Shown here: piece by piece, positions 17,753 to 25,067 of the stretch | How the letters are laid out: each line of letters begins with the position of its first letter | Numbering within the stretch: the first letter of the stretch is position 1 | Assembly: GCA_964581515.1 (NCBI GenBank) | Contig: CAZOOV010000001.1 | Location: forward strand, 124,001-188,000 | DNA from: JACJVV01 sp964581515 | GTDB lineage: Archaea; Nanobdellota; Nanobdellia; Woesearchaeales; JACJVV01 | Length of the DNA stretch: 64,000 bases | Reading direction: 5' to 3' | Position numbers and translations under genes: made by a program | The notes under the pieces: model-generated | What the model was told of the DNA's origin: nothing | Database searches by the model: none | Seen by the model: the letters and a program-made list of their open reading frames with translations, nothing else

Positions 17753-18487
17753 ATGGATGTTTTCGTACATAAATTTGTAACAGTTTCACCACACAGAATT
17801 TCAGGCAATGTCTGTTCTGAGATCCATTTTTCTGGTACAAATATCACTATCCCCTTCCTTGAAGAAGAAGAAAATAGTTCTCTTGAGAGCAAATATGCTA
17901 TCAATATCAAAGAGATAAAAAACGAGATTGATACAGTAAAGAAGACTTCTAAAGCAATTATCGTAAAAAACGGTGAACCTTGCTTGCAAAGAATGGCTTT
18001 GAAAAGTTTAGCAACACATGTAAAGAAACAAAGACAGCTTTTTGTACTTGAGACTTATGGTACTAGGCCAAAGATAATAAAATACCTAATAGATAATCGT
18101 CTTTTAGATCTTGTTGTATTGAAGCTGTATTTTCCTTTAAGCGAAGTGTGGATGAAAAAACTCAATAGCGGAAAGCTAGTCAGCAATTACAAAGAAATGA
18201 TTGATGATATAAATGAGACAATCGATCTGCTTAGAAAGTCACAAGTAAAAGTCATTGCAAAGACAATTATTGTTCCAGGACTCCTTGAAAGGAAAGCTGA
18301 TATAGGAAGAATAGTCAGAAGTGTAAAAGATCTAATGAACTGTGTTGTTGAACTATTACCATATAAACCTGGAAAAAGAGGGAAGGTTTTTGGTAGATCA
18401 AAGAAATCAGATGAAGAACTCATGAATGAGTTAAAAGAATATATTGCAGAAACTTATCCTAATGTGCATCTGAAGGTAATGGGTTGA
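17753..18487 (+). CDS. Radical SAM-fold protein without the cluster cysteines (NrdG2-like, probably inactive)
   Basis: A 244-residue protein whose whole layout matches small radical SAM activases of the anaerobic ribonucleotide reductase/QueE type: a leading strand (CSEIHFSG), a glycine-rich KNGEPCLQRM strand-turn equivalent to the GGEP motif (about 82), ETYGTRP (about 105), and late strands VIAKTIIVPG and ELLPYKPGKRG. The cluster motif CxxxCxxC should fall at residues 29, 33 and 36 (GTNITIPFL), but these are Thr, Ile and Leu, so no [4Fe-4S] can bind. It probably has a binding or structural role. It sits next to dut and convergent with dTMP kinase. A TATA-like AAATTTCATTTAAT precedes the start. 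Confidence 0.6.
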   Translation: MDVFVHKFVTVSPHRISGNVCSEIHFSGTNITIPFLEEEENSSLESKYAINIKEIKNEIDTVKKTSKAIIVKNGEPCLQRMALKSLATHVKKQRQLFVLETYGTRPKIIKYLIDNRLLDLVVLKLYFPLSEVWMKKLNSGKLVSNYKEMIDDINETIDLLRKSQVKVIAKTIIVPGLLERKADIGRIVRSVKDLMNCVVELLPYKPGKRGKVFGRSKKSDEELMNELKEYIAETYPNVHLKVMG

Positions 18488-18491
18488 GAAT

Positions 18492-19166
18492 TCAATTTAA
18501 CATTGGTTTGATGCAGTCATAGACTAATGTTTGAATTTCTTCTATTGATTTTGGTTTATCGCCGTCACTGCAATCGATTATGCTCCATTTCTCTTTCTCT
18601 GCGACATAACGATAAGCTTTTTCAGCGTCTTTAAGATGGTCTATGTCTGCTTCATGAATATCTTTCTTATTTCCACCTACATAATCGCGATGTCCTTTTT
18701 TCTCAACAAGTTTTTGGCCCATCTCACATGGCATATATAATAAAAGAAGTTTGTCTGGTCTGGGAATTGCAAAAATATCATATTCTAATTCATTAATCCA
18801 TTCAAGGAATTTATCTATCTTGTCATGATCCTTAAGCTTGCCTGCTTGATGGCCTTTATTGGCAGAGACATACCTGTTACAGATTATTATCTTACCTTGC
18901 CCAAGCCACTCCTTCATCTGCTTGCTTGCTGCATACCTATCTACTGCATAAAGTATTGAAGCACGATAAGGACCTACTTCTTCTGCTGTACCAAACTTGC
19001 CATTAAGATACTCTCCAACCATTTCAGCAGAAGGCTTTCCATACTGTGGAAACTCAACAAGCTCTACAACATGTCCTTCTTTTTTCAATCTGTCATAAAG
19101 AAGTTTTGACTGGGTACCTTTACCAGAACCGTCTGTTCCCTCGATGACGATAAGTTTTCCTTTCAT
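18492..19166 (-). CDS. tmk: Thymidylate (dTMP) kinase
   Basis: A 224-residue P-loop kinase that phosphorylates dTMP to dTDP. The Walker A motif is EGTDGSGKGTQ (residues 9-19), followed by the dTMP-binding EFPQYGKPS, the DRY/R motif AVDRYAASK and CNRYVSANKGHQAGK, a typical Tmk acceptor site and lid. Length is normal. It lies downstream of thymidylate synthase on the same strand, separated by a 170-base region holding a long hairpin, so the two may be co-transcribed and separately controlled. The stop codon is 4 bases from that of the convergent radical-SAM-like gene. Confidence 0.92.
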   Translation of the reverse strand: MKGKLIVIEGTDGSGKGTQSKLLYDRLKKEGHVVELVEFPQYGKPSAEMVGEYLNGKFGTAEEVGPYRASILYAVDRYAASKQMKEWLGQGKIIICNRYVSANKGHQAGKLKDHDKIDKFLEWINELEYDIFAIPRPDKLLLLYMPCEMGQKLVEKKGHRDYVGGNKKDIHEADIDHLKDAEKAYRYVAEKEKWSIIDCSDGDKPKSIEEIQTLVYDCIKPMLN

Positions 19167-19217
19167 TTTAGATAATTAATAAAGTGATTTAATTTAAATG
19201 TTTTTGTCTTAAATTTA

Positions 19218-19302
19218 TAAAAAGTCAAGCTTGCACGGCGAACTTTATATTTTTCTTCATTAAAAGAAAAATATCGCCTCATAGGGCAAAGCTGACTTTT
19301 TA
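19218..19302. ncRNA. 85-base near-continuous hairpin (structured RNA or regulatory element)
   Basis: Four stacked helices close one long hairpin: TAAAAAGTC (19218-19226) with GACTTTTTA (19294-19302); AGCTTGC (19228-19234) with GCAAAGCT (19286-19293, one bulged A); GGCG (19237-19240) with CGCC (19275-19278); ATATTTTTCTT (19247-19257) with AAGAAAAATAT (19264-19274), leaving a 6-base loop. The GC-containing helices with internal bulges look like a folded RNA and less like a simple terminator. It lies between thymidylate synthase and tmk. Strand is not determined; a 5' leader of tmk, a processing site, or a small mobile repeat are all possible. Confidence 0.5.
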
Positions 19303-19336
19303 TCCACTATATCTAAAGATTTAGCTCAGAATACCT

Positions 19337-20677
19337 TTAATCACACACATACAGATGGCCTGAAAAGTCATTTAATATCAAAGGACCAATGTCATAACCG
19401 GACTTCTCTGCAATCATCTTATGAAGATGATGAATAGCATACATATTAGGGATAAATGCTCCTTCACCAGAGATGATATTACCTTGCTTGTCAACTGTTG
19501 CTAAATGATGACTCCTATAAACAACATGACATTCAAGCTTGTTTTGTCTTATACAAAACCACAAGAAATCTAGACAAGGAGGAGTTTGACTACCAAGATC
19601 AGATGCTGGATCCCATAAGCTTATCATTGCTCTTCTTGTGTTAGGATGATGTTTTAGGAGATTTATGATTTTTTCTGGCTGATTGCCCCATCTCTTAAAT
19701 ATACGTTCATGATAAGTGTAAACAAATTCAGTATTTTCTGATACGCCATTCATGAATTCATCCTTATATTTCTCTAGATATTCTATTGAATAATGATCAG
19801 GAAGATTGTTGAGCGGATTCTTAATCACTACACTTAAGCTCCTTTCTTCTCTTATGGATATTTTCCTTTGATCCTTGAGCACGGAACCTTTCTCAAATAC
19901 TTGCTTGACAATCTTTTTTAATGCATCGTCGAGATCATCTGCAGTTATAGAAAGACCGAGCGTAGATATTATCTCACTCTCAGGAACATGATCTATATCT
20001 TGAAAATCAGTATGTGAAAGTTCAGACTCATAAGGATTGTCAAATCTTGCTCCGCAATCATATAGCTCTTCTGCTGATGTTGGCAAGACTTCAATGCCTT
20101 CTATAGATCGCTTGTTAGCAGGTTCTTGTATACAAGCTTTTACTGCTTCTTCAATCTTTTCTTTTGTAGCTCGTTCTATGATTATAAGATCAGTTTGCTT
20201 TTTTATTCTTTCTAAGCCGTCTTTTGTCAAACCTTCAAACCGAGGATTAGCTGCTTGAGATGATTTTATTAGTCCATCTTCTGTAAGTCCATTCTTCCAA
20301 AAACATCTTATGGCATCTACAAGAAGATGACCATTGTCTTTAGTATTAAATATACATACTATCAACTTATTAACATTAGGATTAAGGAGAATATTTGAGA
20401 ATGCATATTTTGCGCCGTTTGTCGTCCTCCAATAACCAGTAAGGAATGTATAATTTGAGATGTTTACAAATAAATCCTTTATATCCTGTGGAGGTTCATC
20501 AGATCTCCAATTATATATGAATGCCACAGCAACATTAGACATAGGATTACCGAGCAAAACATCAGAAGAATTGAAGAATTTTAGACTTTTAGATAAATCT
20601 GGGTTCTTAATCTTGTACATTATCTTTCCATCAAGATCTTTTCCAAAAGGTATCTTTTCAATAATCTCTTTTGTCAT
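19337..20677 (-). CDS. Archaeal two-domain thymidylate synthase (MtrA/DUF4346-like domain plus ThyA fold)
   Basis: A 446-residue enzyme. The C-terminal half has the ThyA active site: catalytic Cys368 in TPPCLDF, the phosphate-binding RSHH (388-391), Asn411 in IPNMYAIHHLH and the terminal GHLYVCD that equals the HLY of ThyA. The N-terminal 200 residues resemble a pterin-linked domain found with archaeal thymidylate synthases (NYTFLTGYWRTTNGAKYAF, DNGHLLVDAIRCFWKNGL), seen in methanogen enzymes that use a methanopterin-type cofactor. It would methylate dUMP to dTMP. It overlaps lgt by 4 bases (ATGA) and precedes tmk. The pterin used here is an inference. Confidence 0.75.
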   Translation of the reverse strand: MTKEIIEKIPFGKDLDGKIMYKIKNPDLSKSLKFFNSSDVLLGNPMSNVAVAFIYNWRSDEPPQDIKDLFVNISNYTFLTGYWRTTNGAKYAFSNILLNPNVNKLIVCIFNTKDNGHLLVDAIRCFWKNGLTEDGLIKSSQAANPRFEGLTKDGLERIKKQTDLIIIERATKEKIEEAVKACIQEPANKRSIEGIEVLPTSAEELYDCGARFDNPYESELSHTDFQDIDHVPESEIISTLGLSITADDLDDALKKIVKQVFEKGSVLKDQRKISIREERSLSVVIKNPLNNLPDHYSIEYLEKYKDEFMNGVSENTEFVYTYHERIFKRWGNQPEKIINLLKHHPNTRRAMISLWDPASDLGSQTPPCLDFLWFCIRQNKLECHVVYRSHHLATVDKQGNIISGEGAFIPNMYAIHHLHKMIAEKSGYDIGPLILNDFSGHLYVCD

Positions 20678-21531
20678 TTTTTCAAAGTTTTACTCTTTTT
20701 ACTTTTCTTATTATTTTTATTATCCTTTTTATCTTTACTATTCTTAGTAATTTTATCATTATGAACAAAGCGATAGAGTACAATCAGCCAGATTATACCA
20801 AATGCAAGCATGAATAGGCTTAAATATTGACCTAATGAAAGTCCAAGAAAATATCCCCATCCTAATTGAAGATCAGCCTCCCTAAAAAAGCCAACAATGA
20901 TACGTGCAGTACCATACATTATCATGAAAATACCAAATAAAGTGCCTTCCTTAAACTTCTTCTTACGAATAGACCATAATGTCCCAAAAATAATGAGATT
21001 CTTTATTGCAGCATATAGTTGTGAAGGATGCCTGCACCCATCTGCACGAGGAAATTCAAAACACCATGCAACTGAAGTCAGTTTTCCTACTAATTCTCCA
21101 TTTATGAAATTAGCAACCCTTCCAAGAGATAAAGCAATCGATAAGGGTATTACTGTCATGTCAGCCATCTGAAGCATGTTCAGATTCTTTCTTTTAGAGA
21201 ACAATATAACCGCTATAGTAGCACCAATCAATCCTCCATGAAAAGACATACCGCCTTCCCATATGAAAAATATTTCCCATAACCTAGGCAAGTAATATTT
21301 TAAGTTGTATACAAGACAATAAAATAACCTACCACCAGCAACAGCACCTATAGCAATTGCTAGAATATAATCAAGTATATCTTCATCCTTAATATGCAGA
21401 TGTTTTTCCTTGACCAGTTTTCTGAGTAAGAAATATCCTAATATGAAACCTATGACATATACAAGACCATAATATCTAATCTCAAGTAATCCTATCCTAA
21501 TCAAGACTGGGTCAATAGTATGATTAAACAT
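20674..21531 (-). CDS. lgt: Prolipoprotein diacylglyceryl transferase
   Basis: A 285-residue membrane protein with about seven transmembrane segments and the Lgt motifs in order: RYYGLVYVIGF (about 19-29), GGMSFHGGLIGA (about 92-103), SLGRVANFINGELVG (about 136-150) and RHPSQLYAA (about 166-174). In bacteria Lgt attaches diacylglycerol to the lipobox Cys of prelipoproteins. A 25-residue Lys/Asn/Asp-rich tail is added at the C-terminus. Archaea have ether lipids, so the donor must differ or the protein was acquired and adapted (inference). It is upstream of, and overlaps by 4 bases, the thymidylate synthase gene; signal peptidase I is divergent next door. Confidence 0.88.
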   Translation of the reverse strand: MFNHTIDPVLIRIGLLEIRYYGLVYVIGFILGYFLLRKLVKEKHLHIKDEDILDYILAIAIGAVAGGRLFYCLVYNLKYYLPRLWEIFFIWEGGMSFHGGLIGATIAVILFSKRKNLNMLQMADMTVIPLSIALSLGRVANFINGELVGKLTSVAWCFEFPRADGCRHPSQLYAAIKNLIIFGTLWSIRKKKFKEGTLFGIFMIMYGTARIIVGFFREADLQLGWGYFLGLSLGQYLSLFMLAFGIIWLIVLYRFVHNDKITKNSKDKKDNKNNKKSKKSKTLKK

Positions 21532-21647
21532 GTAAAAAACGGAAATATCTGAACTTTATAAATCATTTTATACTAGAATTATTAATTGTAGAATCATGTT
21601 ATAAACTAAAACAAAATTATTTAAATTAGGTAATAAAATATCAAAAC

Positions 21648-22433
21648 ATGGGTTCGAAAAAAGAAGAAAGAGAAGAAAAAGAAAAAAGAAAAGAGAATAT
21701 GAATAATTCTAAAAATGATTTGAGTAATATGCTTAAGAAGACATGGGATTTCATATGGCATAGCGATAGTGTCTGGAGTTGGCTGATAAATATTGTATTA
21801 GCATTTGTGTTTATAAAATTCATATTTTATCCAGGAGTTGGAATTCTTCTTACAGGAAGTGAACTTGTAGAAGAAGGTGATTTTAATAGGTATCCTTTAG
21901 TTGCAGTTGTTTCAGGTAGTATGGAACATATGAAAATAAGCCATGATAAAGACCTTGACCCTCATCTTTGTGGAAATGAATATGATAAAACAGATTATAT
22001 AGTGAATTTTGATGAATATTGGAAAGAATGTGGGCTGTGGTATATGGAAAATGGAATTACAAAAGAACAGTTCTCTAAATATACGTTTAAGAGAGGATTT
22101 AATAAAGGAGATATTATTTTTATCTATCGTAAAGACCCAAAAAATTTAAAAATTGGAGACGTGATTGTCTTTAAAAGCAATGTCAGACCGGATCCGATAA
22201 TACACCGAGTGGTATCTATTGATACAGACGGAAATAAGATTAGATTTGACACAAAAGGAGACCATAATCAAGGAAAAGGATCACTTGATAAAGGCATATC
22301 AGAAGATGTCGTTATTGGAGTCGGTGTCTTTCGAGTACCATACTTAGGATGGTTCAAGATATGGTTTGTTGATTTAATAGGATGGTTGCAAAAACAAAGT
22401 TTAATCATTAATTTTGTTTCAATGTTTCAATAA
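21648..22433 (+). CDS. Signal peptidase I (Sec11/S26B type)
   Basis: A 261-residue membrane protease that removes Sec signal peptides. After a 30-residue charged N-terminus there is one membrane segment (about 43-62), then the catalytic Ser91 in VVSGSMEH and, instead of the bacterial lysine, the eukaryotic/archaeal His in DPIIHRVV (about 184), with an Asp in DTKGDHN. Residues about 95-145 are an insert rich in Asp, Glu, Trp and Tyr. The last hydrophobic region may be a second anchor. It starts the plus-strand run that continues with TFS and DUF167. Confidence 0.88.
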   Translation: MGSKKEEREEKEKRKENMNNSKNDLSNMLKKTWDFIWHSDSVWSWLINIVLAFVFIKFIFYPGVGILLTGSELVEEGDFNRYPLVAVVSGSMEHMKISHDKDLDPHLCGNEYDKTDYIVNFDEYWKECGLWYMENGITKEQFSKYTFKRGFNKGDIIFIYRKDPKNLKIGDVIVFKSNVRPDPIIHRVVSIDTDGNKIRFDTKGDHNQGKGSLDKGISEDVVIGVGVFRVPYLGWFKIWFVDLIGWLQKQSLIINFVSMFQ

Positions 22434-22486
22434 TAAGTTCAAAAATATAGAAGAATTATAATAATAAAATAATGAGGTAATAAAAA

Positions 22487-22801
22487 ATGTTATTTTGTCC
22501 AAAATGCGGTTCATTACTTGTACCTAAGAAGAATAAGAAACAAATAACCTGCAGTTGCGGTTACATCCATAAAGAGCCAGTAGATATAAGCCTGAGTGAG
22601 AAGATGGATGAGAAGAAACAAATGGAAGTATTGAATGAAGAGGATAAACTAAGAACATTACCTGTTACAGATGTCGAATGTCCTGAATGCAACCATGGAA
22701 AAGCAAGGTTTTGGACAGCACAGACAAGAGCTGCTGATGAAGCAGAAACAAGATTCTTCAGATGTGAAGAGTGCCACCATGTCTGGCGTGACGCATCATA
22801 A
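22487..22801 (+). CDS. Transcription factor S (TFS)
   Basis: A 104-residue archaeal TFIIS/RPB9 homologue. It has an N-terminal zinc ribbon (FCPKCG...CSCGY) and a C-terminal ribbon (ECPECNHGKARFW...FRCEECHHVW), with the catalytic hairpin QTRAADEAETRFF whose Asp-Glu pair enters the RNA polymerase secondary channel to stimulate transcript cleavage in backtracked complexes. Length and layout are normal. It is followed after 12 bases by a DUF167 gene, a pairing that suggests one transcript. Confidence 0.95.
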   Translation: MLFCPKCGSLLVPKKNKKQITCSCGYIHKEPVDISLSEKMDEKKQMEVLNEEDKLRTLPVTDVECPECNHGKARFWTAQTRAADEAETRFFRCEECHHVWRDAS

Positions 22802-22813
22802 AACCTCAAACAG

Positions 22814-23038
22814 ATGGATTTTCCAAAAACATTCCCTGTAAGTGTCAAACCTAATTCTACCAAGACAGAGTACTTAGGAAAGGATGAGAAAGGCAAGCAT
22901 AAGCTGAATATAAAAGAGAAAGCAGTAGATAACAAGGCAAATATAGCATTAATAAAGTTCTTTAAAAAAGAGTTCAAATTGAATATTAGAATCAAATCTG
23001 GACTCACAAGCAGAGAGAAGATAGTTGAAATTGTTTAA
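22814..23038 (+). CDS. DUF167/YggU family protein
   Basis: A 74-residue protein with the family pattern: VSVKPNSTKTEYLG at the start, then KLNIKEKAVDNKANIALIKFFKKEF and IRIKSGLTSREKIVEI at the end, equal to the V.V.P.A....G...........PP..GKAN..L...L and G.......K....I of YggU. The function of the family is not established. It follows TFS closely on the same strand. Confidence 0.85.
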   Translation: MDFPKTFPVSVKPNSTKTEYLGKDEKGKHKLNIKEKAVDNKANIALIKFFKKEFKLNIRIKSGLTSREKIVEIV

Positions 23039-23135
23039 ATCTTAAGTTTCTTAGTTTAAAATATAGAATAATTTAGAAATAAAGATGATTTAAATTGAAA
23101 TAGGTGTTAATCTAGAATTAAGATCTGAGATTCAA

Positions 23136-23606
23136 TCATCCCACTGTAACTTGAATCTTACCTGATTTTGATTGAGATAAAGGACCATCATTTTCTGAAA
23201 TAACATCATATGTAGCGTGCATATTTCCCCTAAATCTTGAACCTTCAGAAAGTTCACAACCTGAAACAATTATTTTTTGTGAATCTCCATTGTTAAGAGT
23301 TACTGGTTCACTTGGTGTTTCACAACCATCTATAGACAAAATAAAATTGCTAAGGGAACCAGCAGCATCATTAGAGAGTATTATTGTAATCTTATCATCC
23401 TCATCAAGATCACTATCACCATCTGTCTCTGCTGAGAAAGATGAACATCTGAATTCCATTGATAGTTCACAACTATCAGGAAGAAGTTTACTAGCATTAA
23501 GTACACCAAAAGCTGCAAGCGCAGCTATTACAATAATAACTGCAAGAAGTGACCAACCATAAGTCATCAGAAACTCCATCGCTGCTTGAGAACGTTTTAA
23601 ATTCAT
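23136..23606 (-). CDS. Archaeal type IV pilin-like secreted protein (class III signal peptide)
   Basis: A 156-residue protein beginning KRSQAAMEFLMTYGWSLLAV: a class III signal peptide with the prepilin-peptidase-type cut expected just before the Gln, then one hydrophobic helix (about 17-37) that would form the filament core. The mature part has four cysteines in the sequence C-C-C-C (DSCELSMEFRCSS, DGCETPSEP, SGCELSEG) that could form two disulfides, and an acidic DGDSDLDEDDK loop. It is likely a surface pilin or pilin-like protein. It is alone and convergent with DUF167. This signal form is common in Woesearchaeota-like genomes. Confidence 0.8.
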   Translation of the reverse strand: MNLKRSQAAMEFLMTYGWSLLAVIIVIAALAAFGVLNASKLLPDSCELSMEFRCSSFSAETDGDSDLDEDDKITIILSNDAAGSLSNFILSIDGCETPSEPVTLNNGDSQKIIVSGCELSEGSRFRGNMHATYDVISENDGPLSQSKSGKIQVTVG

Positions 23607-23725
23607 AATAATATGTTAAAATAGATTATTTATAAAAGTTTCCTATGTGATTAAAGCAAAAATTTAAACTCAATTTAAGGTACAAGACAATAAATAATAT
23701 AAATAAGTTTTTTCAGACCTTCTAT

Positions 23726-25048
23726 ATGGTGGTATTGATGGAAATGATGAAAGATATTGAAAATTCTGATCCTGCTGTTGCAGAGACAATAAGAAATGAA
23801 CTGACAAGGATAAGAGACGGACTAGAAATGATCCCATCTGAAAACTATGTCAGCAAGGCTGTAATGCAGGCTATGGGAAGTGTTTTTACTAACAAATATT
23901 CTGAAGGTTATTCACATAAGAGATATTATGGTGGACAAAAGCATGTAGATGAGATGGAAGATATAGCTGTTGAAAGAGCAAAAAAGCTATTTGGTGCTGA
24001 GCATGCAAATGTGCAACCTTATTCTGGAAGTCCTGCAAATATGGCAGTATTTTTTGCATTACTCCAACCAGGAGATAAATTTATGGGACTTGATCTCAAT
24101 GCAGGAGGACACTTAACACATGGAAGCCCGGTTAATTTCTCAGGCAAGCTGTATAAATGCGCGGCATATAATGTCGATAAAGAAACACATCTGCTTGATA
24201 TGGATGCAATTAGAAAACAAGCAATTGCTGAAAAACCAAAGATGATACTCTCTGGACTTACAGCGTATCCAAGAAAAATAGATTTCAAAGCATTCCAAGA
24301 GATATGTGAAGAAGTAGGAGCATACCATATGTCAGATATATCACATATATCAGGACTATGCGTAGCAGGAGTACATGAAAGCCCTGTACCATACGCAGAT
24401 GTTGTTACTACAACTACTCATAAAACATTAAGAGGGCCTAGAGGAGCTATGATACTGTGCAAACAAGAAGATAGGCTAAAAGAGAAGTATCATCCTGACT
24501 CAAAAAAGAATCTTGCTGGTATGATTGACTTCAATGTATTCCCTGGCATGCAAGGGGGACCTCATGATCATGTAAATGCTGCAAAAGCAGTGGCATTCGG
24601 AGAAGCACTTCAGCTTGACTTCAAAGGATATGCAGAGCAAATTGTCAAGAATGCAAAAGTGCTTGCAGAAGAACTTATGACAAATGGTGTAAAATTAGTG
24701 ACAGATGGGACAGATAATCATCTTATGGTCATTGATCTCACTCCAAACGGACTCATGGGCAAAGGAAAAGATCTGCAGAATGCACTTGACGCTGCCGGCA
24801 TCACACTGAATAAAAATACAATACCATACGAGCCTAGCAGTCCTTTCTATCCTTCTGGACTAAGACTTGGCACTCCTGCACTTACAACAAGAGGCATGAA
24901 AGAGAGTGAAATGAAAGTTATTGGAAAAGCAATAGCTACAGTAATAAGCAGTCATCAAGATAAAGCAGTTCTTGAAAAAGTAAGAGGAGATGTGCTTGAA
25001 CTATGCAAACAGTTCCCACTATATCCTGAACTTGGAATATTAAAATAA
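23726..25048 (+). CDS. glyA: Serine hydroxymethyltransferase
   Basis: A 440-residue PLP enzyme that interconverts serine and glycine with a folate or pterin. The PLP lysine is in VTTTTHKTLRGPRG (about residue 231), the substrate-binding NKYSEGYSHKRYYGG (about 52-66) is intact, and the cofactor region ...HISGLCVAG... precedes it. Length is slightly above the usual 415-435. A TATA box (ATATAAATA, about 23696) is 26 bases before the ATG, consistent with leaderless expression. It is divergent from the pilin-like gene and convergent with ilvB. Methylene-pterin made here could feed the thymidylate synthase encoded nearby (inference). Confidence 0.95.
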   Translation: MVVLMEMMKDIENSDPAVAETIRNELTRIRDGLEMIPSENYVSKAVMQAMGSVFTNKYSEGYSHKRYYGGQKHVDEMEDIAVERAKKLFGAEHANVQPYSGSPANMAVFFALLQPGDKFMGLDLNAGGHLTHGSPVNFSGKLYKCAAYNVDKETHLLDMDAIRKQAIAEKPKMILSGLTAYPRKIDFKAFQEICEEVGAYHMSDISHISGLCVAGVHESPVPYADVVTTTTHKTLRGPRGAMILCKQEDRLKEKYHPDSKKNLAGMIDFNVFPGMQGGPHDHVNAAKAVAFGEALQLDFKGYAEQIVKNAKVLAEELMTNGVKLVTDGTDNHLMVIDLTPNGLMGKGKDLQNALDAAGITLNKNTIPYEPSSPFYPSGLRLGTPALTTRGMKESEMKVIGKAIATVISSHQDKAVLEKVRGDVLELCKQFPLYPELGILK

Positions 25049-25067
25049 AAATAAAAAATAAATTTTT

